This document shows positions 1-7,976 of a stretch of 64,000 nt of DNA, piece by piece. Made by a program: the position numbers and the translations under genes. The notes under the pieces were generated by a model. The model was not told the origin of the DNA and made no database searches. It saw only the letters and a list, made by a program, of their open reading frames with translations. The stretch's first letter is position 1. Each line of letters opens with the position of its first letter. Source of the DNA: a virus; IMG/VR virus record IMGVR_UViG_3300025423_000009, positions 1-64,000 of that record; one strand, written 5' to 3'.

Positions 1-1161
1 ATTGAAGTCTCCGGCCACCATCAGATCATGAACGATTGTGTCCATTGTTTCGATGCGTGAGTTGATCTTTCCGGCACGATTCGTGAGGAGAGTGTGATAA
101 TTGAATACGGATCCGTCAGTCGAATAGGCCAATGAGTTCGTCGGCACATACTCCGTGAATGCATCGTAAGTCTCGGATATCTTGACCTGCTGATCGGGCA
201 ACTCATATGGAATCGTGAACTTATCTGAAAGAACCGAGTTCTTATTCATGGTCTGCGATCCATCGAAGGCCTTCTGATAATTGAACTGCTGGCGCTGAAT
301 GGTCTTGGTGGACACGTCCAGATACATGTTGTTCGATGCAAAGGCTCCTCCGGAAAGATTCGGAAGCACCTTGGAAAGCTTGAAGTCCGACGAGACGTCG
401 AGAATGCGAGTCAGACGCTGCTGATAATCTTCCGGAGTATTTGGATCGCTGGAGTATAGGCGTTCATCGTTGTATGTGCGATAGATCGGATTGACTTTGT
501 CCGAGATCAAATTCGTCAATGATCGAAGATTGATGCCATCGATCAGAGTTTCATATAGAAAGAATGGAGAGAACTGCTCGTCATATGCGCGGCGAAGCAT
601 CCAGTAGGCGGAATCCAGAGGATGCATCAGAGGTAATGCACTCGAGAACCTCGAGATCGTCTTGTCGAAGGTACCGATACGTTCGGCCATGCAGTCCTTC
701 TGAACCATCTTAAGGATCTCATCGGACACCAATCCCGAGACGGCTCGCGAGACTCGCTTGAATTGTGAGACGTAAGCCTGCTGCGTGACGGCTACGATCG
801 AGTAGACCTGAGTATTCTGCTGAGTGGATCTTCCAAACTCTGGATACTCGGTCACCCAGAACTTGACCTTGATATCCGTCCAATCCGGAGATTCGTGCTC
901 ATGACGTCCCAGGCGTACCTCGATGGTTTCCTGACCAATCAGCTGAAACTCTTCGATAAAGTTGGCCACATCCTTGACACTTAGGCGTAATGTAAGCGCG
1001 GCCGTGTAGATGCTTTCCGTGATCGAGAAGTCAATGACGATGTTCTGTATGTCGGCCTGATCTCCTTTATGATTCGTCAGAATGATGCCACGAAGCGAAT
1101 ATCCGAATGGCGTCAGCGCCTTCTCGGTATTCGCCTTGATGTTTGCAATGATGTTAGGCAT
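1..1161 (-). CDS. 27: Baseplate hub protein, gp27-like (C-terminus outside window)
   Basis: The frame is open from an ATG at 1161 to the first base of the window, so about 387 residues are visible and the C-terminus is missing. T4 gp27 forms the trimeric hub under the tail tube and is about 391 residues. The visible protein is a mixed alpha/beta structural-type sequence with no signal peptide or membrane segment. It includes a stretch around residue 55 that looks like a hub beta-domain (RLSVKDVANFIEEF). It is directly followed by gp53 and gp48 genes on the same strand, overlapping gp53 by 8 bases. The hub call rests mainly on neighbourhood and length; another baseplate wedge protein is possible. 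Confidence 0.5.
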   Translation of the reverse strand, partial: MPNIIANIKANTEKALTPFGYSLRGIILTNHKGDQADIQNIVIDFSITESIYTAALTLRLSVKDVANFIEEFQLIGQETIEVRLGRHEHESPDWTDIKVKFWVTEYPEFGRSTQQNTQVYSIVAVTQQAYVSQFKRVSRAVSGLVSDEILKMVQKDCMAERIGTFDKTISRFSSALPLMHPLDSAYWMLRRAYDEQFSPFFLYETLIDGINLRSLTNLISDKVNPIYRTYNDERLYSSDPNTPEDYQQRLTRILDVSSDFKLSKVLPNLSGGAFASNNMYLDVSTKTIQRQQFNYQKAFDGSQTMNKNSVLSDKFTIPYELPDQQVKISETYDAFTEYVPTNSLAYSTDGSVFNYHTLLTNRAGKINSRIETMDTIVHDLMVAGDFN

Positions 1162-2164
1162 TCAACACCTCGCGGTATTGCTGAACAAAGGCTCGTATGT
1201 ATGATGGATTGACGACTTGAATTCGAGAACGAATGTCATTCAGATCATTCTCCCAGTCCGCATAGGTGACCGCGACGACTTGATTGGAGGGATAGATTCC
1301 TCGAGAAACGTCCTGTGCCGCAACATTTACGCCATGCCGATCCGTGAAGTAGATCGCGATCTGATTGCCATAAGAATCCGTCACCGCGACACCATTTCGA
1401 GAGTTCGGAAAGGTGGAGTTCGGTAATACGTCGGTCACCTGGCCTGTGATGCCATTGAAGTTTATGACCGTACTTCCCGGCTGAACATAGAACGCGAAGT
1501 GATGAACCGCATTGCGTCCGGACGAGATCAAGGATGGCGTGACGGACGCGATCATTCCGCCACTTCCAGGAAATGATGTTGCGGAAATAAAAGGTCCGGC
1601 ATTTAACTTTGTATTTGCCGGGCATGTAAGATTGAACGTCGAGTAGTTCGACACCAAGGTCGATGAAGAAGCCGAGTTGTATATCCAAAGCTGTTGCATC
1701 GATGGATCATACTTCATCACTCGAGCGGAATTTGATCCATAAGAATCCGTCACGTAATACTGATTGTTCAGAAAGTCGATTCCATTGACATTTGTCAGAT
1801 AGGTTCCACTCGAATCATAGCCAGATGATGTATCGGACATCTGAATGACCGAGTATTGATCATACTCACGTGTCAGATAGTCTTCCATCTCCTTCTGGCT
1901 CTTGGGCCACTCATTGAGTCCTCGCTTCAGAAAGTCATTGATAATGAAGAACGTCCAGTAGTAGTCCGAGTCACCATACAGCTTCTGCGAGACGACGTCC
2001 GGACGATCTCCGTTCTGCACGTCGTAGTACGTGTAAGCCAGATTTGGATCAAGCTTGATCTTCGACTTAGCCGTGACATTGCGAAAGAGATCGACGATCG
2101 TGGTTAGCGATCCATCACGCAATATGTCATACTGAGTCGTTGGAAATTGTCGAAAGAATGACAT
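1154..2164 (-). CDS. 53: Baseplate wedge protein gp53-like
   Basis: A 336-residue protein. The N-terminal 110 residues carry the gp53 signature: the region DRPDVVSQKLYGDSDYYW followed by an F-x-x-N-D-F motif, which resembles a LysM-like fold. In T4, gp53 clamps neighbouring baseplate wedges together. T4 gp53 is about 196 residues, so this one carries an extra C-terminal half (about residues 120-300), rich in Ser, Thr, Asn and Gly, that may be a beta-rich insertion facing the outside of the baseplate. The gene lies 3 bases downstream of gp48 and overlaps the gp27-like start. Confidence 0.75.
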   Translation of the reverse strand: MSFFRQFPTTQYDILRDGSLTTIVDLFRNVTAKSKIKLDPNLAYTYYDVQNGDRPDVVSQKLYGDSDYYWTFFIINDFLKRGLNEWPKSQKEMEDYLTREYDQYSVIQMSDTSSGYDSSGTYLTNVNGIDFLNNQYYVTDSYGSNSARVMKYDPSMQQLWIYNSASSSTLVSNYSTFNLTCPANTKLNAGPFISATSFPGSGGMIASVTPSLISSGRNAVHHFAFYVQPGSTVINFNGITGQVTDVLPNSTFPNSRNGVAVTDSYGNQIAIYFTDRHGVNVAAQDVSRGIYPSNQVVAVTYADWENDLNDIRSRIQVVNPSYIRAFVQQYREVLNA

Positions 2165-2167
2165 GGC

Positions 2168-3079
2168 TTAGTAGTATGTTGATCCCTTAATTTGCTGAGG
2201 AACGGAAGACGTGGCCAGACCGTTTGATCCGATGCCGCGATAGATGTCGGAATTAGGATCATTGCTCGAGACGTACTCGAGATTGTCGATGTCACGCCGC
2301 GTCAGCGTGCGAGTTTCTTGGAAGGTGATGGACACATCAACTTCGTATGGAGATCCATCTTCGTATCGAAAAGTGTTGTTCGAGGCATTGAACGTCGTCT
2401 GCAGAGTCGTCAGATAACAGGCAAAGATCTTGGGCATGTACTGATTCTCATTGCCGTCGATCATGAAACGAATGCGCCAGATCGGAGGATAATCGAGGAC
2501 CAGATTCGGTGACGTTGAGTCGGAGCCTGCGTAGATGTATCGTCTCAGAATTCGATGAATGCGACGAATCTGATCCGTGTCGCTCGAGTTCCGCGCAATC
2601 ATCTTGAGAGAGAACGTAAATGAGCGCAGATTATTACCCGTGAAAGTGGTGTTTGTATTTGGAGCATTGATCTTCTTCATACCAAACATGGCCAGATTAC
2701 CACCTCGCTCGGATCCCATCATGCCTCCAACCTTCTGAGCCGCATATGCCTTGACCTTCGTGAAGATCGACGAGGCCAACCCGCTTTGTCCGAGTGAACC
2801 CATGGCCGCACCGTAAGCACCGGAGACGTCACCTCTCATCAGATTCGACATTGTGTCCATGCCCAGACCTCCGATGGCACCCAGTTCAATCTTCGAATAG
2901 TCACCGCCATCAGCAAAGGTGATGCCCATCGGCATTGGCAGATAGATCGACTTGTACATGCGACCGTCGGCGGCGGATCCCTGAACCGTGAATTCGATCT
3001 GAGGAAAAGCTTTTCCGTCGGCCGTCACGGATCGAAGGTCCGAAGGAAAATAAGCGATATTTGATGTGTCCTCGGCCAT
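2168..3079 (-). CDS. 48: Baseplate tail-tube cap protein gp48-like
   Basis: A 303-residue protein starting at the ATG at 3079 (MAEDTSNIAYFP). A longer open frame upstream overlaps the gp4 gene and is not used. T4 gp48 caps the baseplate and nucleates tube assembly. The motif IYLPMP near residue 45, after FPQIEFTV, is typical of this family. A Gly/Ala/Met-rich middle and a beta-rich C-terminal half (residues 150-290) resemble the tail-tube fold. A T4 late promoter lies 18 bases upstream. The gene is divergent from gp4 and leads a late operon 48-53-27-like. Confidence 0.75.
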   Translation of the reverse strand: MAEDTSNIAYFPSDLRSVTADGKAFPQIEFTVQGSAADGRMYKSIYLPMPMGITFADGGDYSKIELGAIGGLGMDTMSNLMRGDVSGAYGAAMGSLGQSGLASSIFTKVKAYAAQKVGGMMGSERGGNLAMFGMKKINAPNTNTTFTGNNLRSFTFSLKMIARNSSDTDQIRRIHRILRRYIYAGSDSTSPNLVLDYPPIWRIRFMIDGNENQYMPKIFACYLTTLQTTFNASNNTFRYEDGSPYEVDVSITFQETRTLTRRDIDNLEYVSSNDPNSDIYRGIGSNGLATSSVPQQIKGSTYY

Positions 3080-3096
3080 AGATAGTTGTTGAAAAC

Positions 3097-3104
3097 TATT
3101 TATA
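3097..3104 (-). promoter_or_regulatory. T4-type late promoter (TATAAATA)
   Basis: On the minus strand the octamer TATAAATA is followed after 17 bases by the gp48-like start codon. In T4 this motif is recognised by gp55 sigma with gp33 and the gp45 clamp. Confidence 0.75.
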
Positions 3105-3108
3105 CGCC

Positions 3109-3561
3109 GTGCCTGACTATTACAAAGGACGATATTCGATTCGGAACACATCCAAATACCAGGGTGATCCGACTCGAGTCTTCTTTCGCTCTCTTTGGGA
3201 GAGGCAAGTTTTTCGTTGGTGTGATGAGAATCCGGACGTGAAATCATGGGTATCCGAGGAGATCGTGATACCCTACGTCTGCAAGACTGATGGAAGAGTC
3301 CATCGCTACTTCGTGGATTTGAAGGTAACGATGGCCGACGGAAAGACTTACCTGGTTGAGATCAAGCCCAAGAGTCAGACTCAGCCTCCGATTCAGCCAA
3401 AGCATAAGACTCGAAGGTACGTGATCGAGGTCATGAACTACGTGAAGAATACGTCTAAGTGGGAAGCCGCGGACAAATACGCGGTCCAGATGGGATGGAC
3501 ATTTTCCGTCTGGACCGAAGAGACTCTGAAGGGATTCGGAATTCGACTGCTAACGGCCTGA
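3109..3561 (+). CDS. 4: Head completion protein gp4-like (nuclease fold)
   Basis: A 150-residue protein, the same length as T4 gp4 (50/65). It belongs to the head-completion family that acts on filled heads before tail joining and has a restriction-endonuclease-like core. Visible features are FRSLWERQVFRWCDENP (residues 25-41), then a conserved VDLKV segment and YLVEIKPKSQT. The D...ExK pattern (VDLKV ... VEIKP) matches the TnsA/PD-(D/E)XK active site expected for this family. The gene is divergent from gp48 and is followed 12 bases downstream by a tail-tube-fold gene. Confidence 0.85.
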   Translation: MPDYYKGRYSIRNTSKYQGDPTRVFFRSLWERQVFRWCDENPDVKSWVSEEIVIPYVCKTDGRVHRYFVDLKVTMADGKTYLVEIKPKSQTQPPIQPKHKTRRYVIEVMNYVKNTSKWEAADKYAVQMGWTFSVWTEETLKGFGIRLLTA

Positions 3562-3573
3562 TAAATAAGAGAT

Positions 3574-4113
3574 ATGCCAGAACAAGGCTCAATCGATCTA
3601 CTTAAGGCGGCTATCTCCGGTCGAAACGGCATCGTACGCCCCTCGAGGTTTTCCGTCATGATCACACCACCGAGCAACGTTAGTGTGAGCCGAGATCTAA
3701 ATCTGCTCTGCGAAACGGCTCCAATACCATCCCGTAAGATCTCCACGTCCGACTATACATCATATAGAAATCCATTCAAGGTCCCTACCGGATTCACTTA
3801 CGACGACGTGACACTGACTTTCCTGTTGACCGGAGACTACTATGCCAAATCGCTCTTCGATCGATGGTCCGCGTCAATCGTCGACGTGCCCTCGTACCGT
3901 GTGAAGTATACAGACTCGTTCTCCGGACGAGTTCAGATCACTCAGCTCGATGATGCTCTGGAACCGATATATCGAATCACTTTCAATGACGCCTTTCCAA
4001 ACACGGTCGGTGAACTTGCTCTGAACTCCGGCAGTCTGAATGAAACCATGAAGTTGTCCGTGACGTTTTCGTACTATGACTACACGATCGAAGATTACTC
4101 GGCTCTGAACTAA
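3574..4113 (+). CDS. Tail tube fold protein (gp54 tube initiator or gp19-like)
   Basis: A 179-residue protein with the pattern of the T4 tail-tube family: N-terminal RPSRFSVMITPP, an SRKISTSDYTSY loop near residue 55, the strand VTLTFLLTGDYY and C-terminal MKLSVTFSYYDYTIED. T4 gp19 (163 residues) builds the tube and gp54 (about 320 residues) starts it. The length fits gp19, but the position between gp4 and gp26, next to the baseplate genes, suits a tube initiator. The sequence does not decide between them. The start is preceded by GATAAATA, a late-promoter-like octamer, 5 bases upstream. Confidence 0.6.
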   Translation: MPEQGSIDLLKAAISGRNGIVRPSRFSVMITPPSNVSVSRDLNLLCETAPIPSRKISTSDYTSYRNPFKVPTGFTYDDVTLTFLLTGDYYAKSLFDRWSASIVDVPSYRVKYTDSFSGRVQITQLDDALEPIYRITFNDAFPNTVGELALNSGSLNETMKLSVTFSYYDYTIEDYSALN

Positions 4114-4163
4114 CTATCAGTGATCGATTTGCTGATACATAGTATCAGAACCAAAGCTTTACT

Positions 4164-4877
4164 ATGCCACTACCCATCGTTGAAACACCCAAGTACACGG
4201 TAACCATTCCGTCAACCAAGAAGACCATCGAGATTCGTCCGTACCTGGTCAAGGAAGAGAAGGTCCTCATGATCGCTCTGGAATCGAGTGATTCTAAGTC
4301 TATCCTTCAGGCCGTCAAGGACGTCGTTCGCGCATGTACCTTCGAGAAGATCAATCCAAATGATCTGTCGATCGTCGACCTCGAATACATCTTTCTCAAG
4401 CTTCGCGCGGTCTCGGTCGGTGAGACGGCCAATGTTCAACTGAAGTGTCAAAATGAATCATGTGGTCAGATGGTGGAAACGGCCATCGATCTTAACTCCA
4501 TCGAAACCACTCGCGGTGCCGATGTTTCCAATAAGATTCAGTTGACCGACAAAGTCGGAGTGATCATGCAACCGATCACGGTGAAAGCGCTCAATCGCCT
4601 GGACGCGGAAGGCAAGCCGAAGAGTGAAGCCGTCATGCAGATGATCGCCGCATCGATCGAGGCCATCTACGACGAGAATGCCGTTCATCGTTCGGAAGAT
4701 CAGACTCCGGAAGATCTGACCAAATTCATCGACTCTCTGTCCTCCTCACATCTGAACAAGATCCGTCAGTGGATCGAAGCTCAACCCAAGCTTTCCAAGG
4801 ACGTCGAGTATACCTGCAAGAAGTGCGGTAAGCCATCGAAGTTGACTCTTAATGGACTACAGGCTTTTTTCGCCTGA
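4164..4877 (+). CDS. 26: Baseplate hub assembly protein gp26-like; tail assembly chaperone candidate
   Basis: A 237-residue protein of the T4_baseplate (gp26) family. An N-terminal beta region (KTIEIRPYLVKEEKVLMIAL) is followed by a helical core. Two Cys pairs are present: C-x5-C near residue 95 (CQNESC) and C-x2-C near residue 220 (CKKCGK), which suggests a zinc site. In T4, gp26 and gp51 are needed for hub assembly and have been suggested to act as chaperones of the tape measure. The stop at 4875 directly follows a U UUU UUC slippery heptamer, so some ribosomes should continue in the -1 frame into the gp51-like extension. Confidence 0.75.
   Translation: MPLPIVETPKYTVTIPSTKKTIEIRPYLVKEEKVLMIALESSDSKSILQAVKDVVRACTFEKINPNDLSIVDLEYIFLKLRAVSVGETANVQLKCQNESCGQMVETAIDLNSIETTRGADVSNKIQLTDKVGVIMQPITVKALNRLDAEGKPKSEAVMQMIAASIEAIYDENAVHRSEDQTPEDLTKFIDSLSSSHLNKIRQWIEAQPKLSKDVEYTCKKCGKPSKLTLNGLQAFFA
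4865..4871 (+). promoter_or_regulatory. -1 programmed ribosomal frameshift site (T TTT TTC)
   Basis: Codons GCT TTT TTC in the gp26 frame form a canonical X XXY YYZ heptamer four codons before its stop. A -1 slip reads TTT TTT CGC CTG and stays open to 5086. The same arrangement is the rule for tail assembly chaperone genes of many long-tailed phages (lambda G/GT). Confidence 0.7.
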
Positions 4878-5086
4878 GCCTCTCCCACGACTCTCTCGAG
4901 AATCACTATACCGTGAACTTCGAGATGATGCAGAGGCACAAGTACAGTCTATCGGAACTCAATGAGATGCTACCGTGGGAGCGAGAGATCTATGTTTCCT
5001 TACTGATCGAGCACGTCAAGGAAGAGAATAAACGTCAGAAGGAAGAGGTTTCCGCTATAAATAGCAAGTACAAGACACCACACTAA
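4871..5086 (+). CDS. 51: gp51-like -1 frame extension of the tail assembly chaperone
   Basis: About 71 residues open in the -1 frame after the slippery site, ending at TAA 5084-5086, one base before the tape-measure start. It is highly charged, with the core MMQRHKYSLSELNEMLPWE followed by a Glu/Lys-rich helix. There is no convincing independent start at the head of the frame. An ATG pair at 4925 has only a weak ribosome site (CGAG). It therefore most likely exists as the C-terminal part of a gp26-51 fusion of about 307 residues. T4 gp51 is a separate hub assembly factor. Independent initiation at 4925 is the alternative. Confidence 0.6.
   Translation, partial: RLSLSHDSLENHYTVNFEMMQRHKYSLSELNEMLPWEREIYVSLLIEHVKEENKRQKEEVSAINSKYKTPH
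5056..5063 (+). promoter_or_regulatory. Late promoter octamer upstream of the tape-measure gene
   Basis: TATAAATA lies inside the end of the gp51-like frame, 24 bases before the ATG at 5088. Position and sequence match T4 late promoters. Confidence 0.55.
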
Positions 5087-5087
5087 A

Positions 5088-7163
5088 ATGGCAATCTCAT
5101 CCTCAGATGTCAAAAATATAGTCGCTGGCCTAAAGGCTTCATCCAAGGGCATTAAGCCTGACGAGCTTAAGTCATTATCGACTTTGGCGGATTCCATCAT
5201 CGGCCTTGCAAGCTTGGACTTGAAGAAGGCTACTAAGAGCTTCTCGAGTCTGGCAGGATTGAAGGATGTGATCTCCGGATCGAGTGGCGCATTGACTGAG
5301 ATCTCTGCCATTCTAAAAGAAAGTGGACTAGGAACGATCGGACGTAAGCCGATTGAGGCGCTAAAGAACCTTTCCGATGCGCTGAATGCCTTCTCAAGCA
5401 TTGACTGGAAAAACACGCTGAGGGGCTTCTCCTACATGGCCGAGATCGAGAAGATCGCTCCTCAAATCGAAAATGGATTGATCTCAATTGGAGTGGCGGT
5501 CCTCAACATCGCGGATCGTAAACTCATTCAGGCTTTCGAAAATCTCAGTTCGCTCTCAATTGGCCTAAATGCCTTCTCTCAGATCAAGTGGACGAATCTT
5601 ATCGCCGGCTTCACGATCATGGGTCAAATCTCTCGTCTGGCCGAAAGTGCAAAGATCGGATTTAAGGCCGTAGCCATGGCTCTATCAGATCTGGCCAAGA
5701 AGGGTGCACAGAAAGCTTTCGCAGGACTAGAAAGTCTGGCCACAGGATTCAAGACATTTTCAGAGATCGCTTGGGCCAAAGTCGTGTATGGCTTTACGAT
5801 GATGGGTGAAATCTCTCGTCTGGCCGAAAGTGCAAAGATCGGATTTAAGGCCGTATCCGAGGCACTGAGACCTCTGGCCAATAATGAAGGCATTCAGGCT
5901 TTCAAAGATCTGGCTGAAGGATTCAAGACATTTTCAGAGATCGCTTGGGCCAAAGTCGTGTATGGCTTCACGATCATGGGTCGAATCTCTCGTCTGGCCG
6001 AAAGTGCAAAGATCGGATTCGAGGCCGTATCCGAGGCACTGAGACCTCTGGCCAATAACGAAGGCATTCAGGCTTTCAAAGATCTGGCTGAAGGATTCAA
6101 GACATTTTCAGAGATCGCTTGGGCCAAAGTCGTGTATGGCTTTACGATGATGGGTACGATCGTTCGATTGGTGGCTTCTGGAAAGGGATTCGAGGCCGTA
6201 TCCGAGGCACTGAGACCTCTAGCCAATAACGAAGGCATTAAGGCTTTCACAGGTCTGGCCACAGGATTCAAGACGTTCTCGGAGATCAAGTGGCTAAAGA
6301 TCATCATTGGACTCACGGCCGTCAACATGTTCTCCAAAGCGTTTGGCGGATTCGCTAAGGCCGTCGATGCGATGAGCACGCTCTCAAATCCTGAAAGTAA
6401 GGAGACCGTTAAGACTTTCAGTGAGCTCGCAAGCTCTCTTGAGGCATTCGCCAAGGTGTCATGGGTATCTGTTCTCGTTGGACTCAAGATCCTTCAGTAC
6501 ACGGTCAAGCCAGCTTTCGAAGCTCTGGCCTCGGCCGGTGCCATTCTCATGGCTAACATAGAGCTCATCGGACCGGCCATTCTTGCTCTTGGAGCGATCG
6601 GCCTCGCGCTCGTGCCCTTCGGTGTAGCTGCCATGATGGCCGGAGCCGGAGTGCTCATGTTGGGCACAGGAATGCTTCTGATGGCCGTAGCCGTGAAGAA
6701 GGCCGTCGATCCACTGACGCAGTTGGCCAAGTTAGATCTCTTTGGCGCGGCGGCTGGCATCATGGCCGTCTCGGCGGCTCTGGCCGCCTTCGCTTTGGGT
6801 CAAACAGGCATGGCCATCACCGGATTCTTTGGTAAGCTTCTGGGTGGTGGAAAGAGCCCGATCGATCAGCTTAAGGAAATCGCGGATCTGGGCCCGAACC
6901 TCGAGAAGACGGCGGACGCTCTGGAACGAATCAAGGAAGCTCTGGCTGGTATGCCATCGAAGTCCGGTATGGAACTCGGCCGTCTGAACGAAGAAGGCAA
7001 AGAGATCTCCGTGGCTCGCGCTGGTGCTGAAAGCAATGCCGGTGGCGCGGTCGACATGAGTTCAACACGTCGAGCCGTGACAAACAATCTTTCATCGATG
7101 GTCGTCAATAACGGATGGATGCCCGATCGCTCGACGGCATTGGTTCTCGCTCCTGCCATCTGA
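5088..7163 (+). CDS. Tail tape measure protein candidate with internal repeats
   Basis: A 691-residue, Ala-rich, mostly helical protein directly after the chaperone frameshift module, where tape measures normally sit. T4 gp29 is 590 residues. Residues 130-400 are four to five near-identical repeats of about 58 residues, with the signature GFKTFSEIAWAKVVYGFT followed by RLAESAKIGF and SEALRPLA. DNA identity between repeats is high, which implies recent unequal recombination. Residues 470-580 are very hydrophobic (several candidate membrane segments, Gly/Ala/Met-rich), as in tape measures that insert in the host inner membrane. The C-terminus is polar. A hub lysozyme or other structural role is less likely because no enzymatic motif is seen. 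Confidence 0.6.
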   Translation: MAISSSDVKNIVAGLKASSKGIKPDELKSLSTLADSIIGLASLDLKKATKSFSSLAGLKDVISGSSGALTEISAILKESGLGTIGRKPIEALKNLSDALNAFSSIDWKNTLRGFSYMAEIEKIAPQIENGLISIGVAVLNIADRKLIQAFENLSSLSIGLNAFSQIKWTNLIAGFTIMGQISRLAESAKIGFKAVAMALSDLAKKGAQKAFAGLESLATGFKTFSEIAWAKVVYGFTMMGEISRLAESAKIGFKAVSEALRPLANNEGIQAFKDLAEGFKTFSEIAWAKVVYGFTIMGRISRLAESAKIGFEAVSEALRPLANNEGIQAFKDLAEGFKTFSEIAWAKVVYGFTMMGTIVRLVASGKGFEAVSEALRPLANNEGIKAFTGLATGFKTFSEIKWLKIIIGLTAVNMFSKAFGGFAKAVDAMSTLSNPESKETVKTFSELASSLEAFAKVSWVSVLVGLKILQYTVKPAFEALASAGAILMANIELIGPAILALGAIGLALVPFGVAAMMAGAGVLMLGTGMLLMAVAVKKAVDPLTQLAKLDLFGAAAGIMAVSAALAAFALGQTGMAITGFFGKLLGGGKSPIDQLKEIADLGPNLEKTADALERIKEALAGMPSKSGMELGRLNEEGKEISVARAGAESNAGGAVDMSSTRRAVTNNLSSMVVNNGWMPDRSTALVLAPAI

Positions 7164-7172
7164 GCAAGAAAA

Positions 7173-7198
7173 AAGCCTCGGACTTAAGTCCGAGGCTT
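7173..7198 (+). terminator. Perfect 26-bp palindrome terminator after the tape-measure gene
   Basis: AAGCCTCGGACTT is followed directly by its exact reverse complement. It lies 10 bases after the stop codon and can stop transcription leaving the tail operon. Confidence 0.7.
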
Positions 7199-7219
7199 GA
7201 TTCCCAAGGCTGTAATTTG

Positions 7220-7227
7220 TATAAATA
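7220..7227 (+). promoter_or_regulatory. Late promoter of homing endonuclease gene 1
   Basis: TATAAATA with a T-rich upstream flank. The conserved stem-loop begins 5 bases downstream, at the expected transcription start. Confidence 0.7.
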
Positions 7228-7232
7228 GAGAT

Positions 7233-7263
7233 GTTGGCCACGGTATTACTAGTACCTGCCAAC
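7233..7263 (+). ncRNA. Conserved 5' stem-loop, copy 1
   Basis: Outer stem GTTGGC/GCCAAC, then 5' CAC opposite 3' T, inner stem GGTA/TACC and a 7-base loop. This is the same architecture as 21821-21850, 41390-41419 and 25678-25707 (minus strand), with compensatory base changes. Being next to the late promoter, it would form the 5' end of the homing endonuclease mRNA. Confidence 0.7.
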
Positions 7264-7290
7264 TCTACACAAACCCAATTAAAGGCAACT

Positions 7291-7944
7291 ATGCAGCAGA
7301 ATTATATTTATCGCAATCCTACTAGAGAAGTACTCATCAATCTTCCCAAACTTCCATTCTTCTATATCATTGAAGAGTGTGATAGTAAAAGATATTATGC
7401 TGGAATAAAACATTTTAATCCAGATCCTGGCAAATTTATGACTAAAGGTGGATATAGAACATCGTGCAATGAAATTAAAAATAAAGATGTTGCTAATTAT
7501 ATCATTAGAAGAATTGTTTTTATTGAAGATAGAAAGACTCTATATTTGCACGAATTTCGTTTTCTAAAATACGTTGATGCTTTCAACAATTCTAAAATAA
7601 TCAATGGTAATTATGGACCTCTCAATCCAAATACTACTGGATGTTCATTAAAGACACGCGAAAAAATAAGATTGGCTAAGCTTGGAAAACCACAATCGGA
7701 ATCACACAGAAAAAACAATAGTCTTTGTCGTATTGGAATCAAACGAAAACCGCACACTAAAGAGACTATAGAAAAAATGAGATTGGCTAAGCTAGGTAAA
7801 TCTCATTCTTCAGAAACTAAGCAAAAGGTGAGATTGAGTAAGCAAGGCCAATTGTGGTGGAATAATGGATCTAGATCTTGTATGGCTAGGGAATGCCCAG
7901 GGATTGAATGGATTAAAGGTAGAAAAAGAATAGCCTGGACATAA
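7291..7944 (+). CDS. Homing endonuclease, diverged GIY-YIG type with NUMOD3 repeats (HEG1)
   Basis: A 217-residue protein starting at ATG 7291 (MQQNYIYRNP). An upstream ATG at 7231 would run through the conserved stem-loop and is not used. The N-terminal domain has LPKLPFFYIIE and YYAGIKHF, which can be read as a degenerate GIY...YIG pair, followed by a YIIRRIVF segment and HEFRFL, possibly the catalytic Arg and Glu. Residues 125-185 hold NUMOD3 DNA-binding repeats (TREKIRLAKLGKPQS, KETIEKMRLAKLGK). It is much more AT-rich than its neighbours, a sign of transfer. It lies between the tail operon and gp32; T4 also carries a seg gene near gene 32. HEG3 at 41454 is its closest relative in the window. 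Confidence 0.75.
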   Translation: MQQNYIYRNPTREVLINLPKLPFFYIIEECDSKRYYAGIKHFNPDPGKFMTKGGYRTSCNEIKNKDVANYIIRRIVFIEDRKTLYLHEFRFLKYVDAFNNSKIINGNYGPLNPNTTGCSLKTREKIRLAKLGKPQSESHRKNNSLCRIGIKRKPHTKETIEKMRLAKLGKSHSSETKQKVRLSKQGQLWWNNGSRSCMARECPGIEWIKGRKRIAWT

Positions 7945-7959
7945 AAATCCAGGCTATTC
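7928..7959. terminator. Bidirectional terminator between HEG1 and gp32
   Basis: Stem GAATAGCCTGGA/TCCAGGCTATTC with an 8-base AT-rich loop between two convergent genes. It overlaps the end of HEG1. Confidence 0.65.
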
Positions 7960-7976
7960 TATATTCTTGGCCGATA

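Noticed and set aside
7231-7290. Upstream ATG start for HEG1 giving 20 extra residues
   Set aside because: The segment is the conserved RNA stem-loop, also present where no such reading frame exists, and the homologous genes start at the equivalent downstream ATG.
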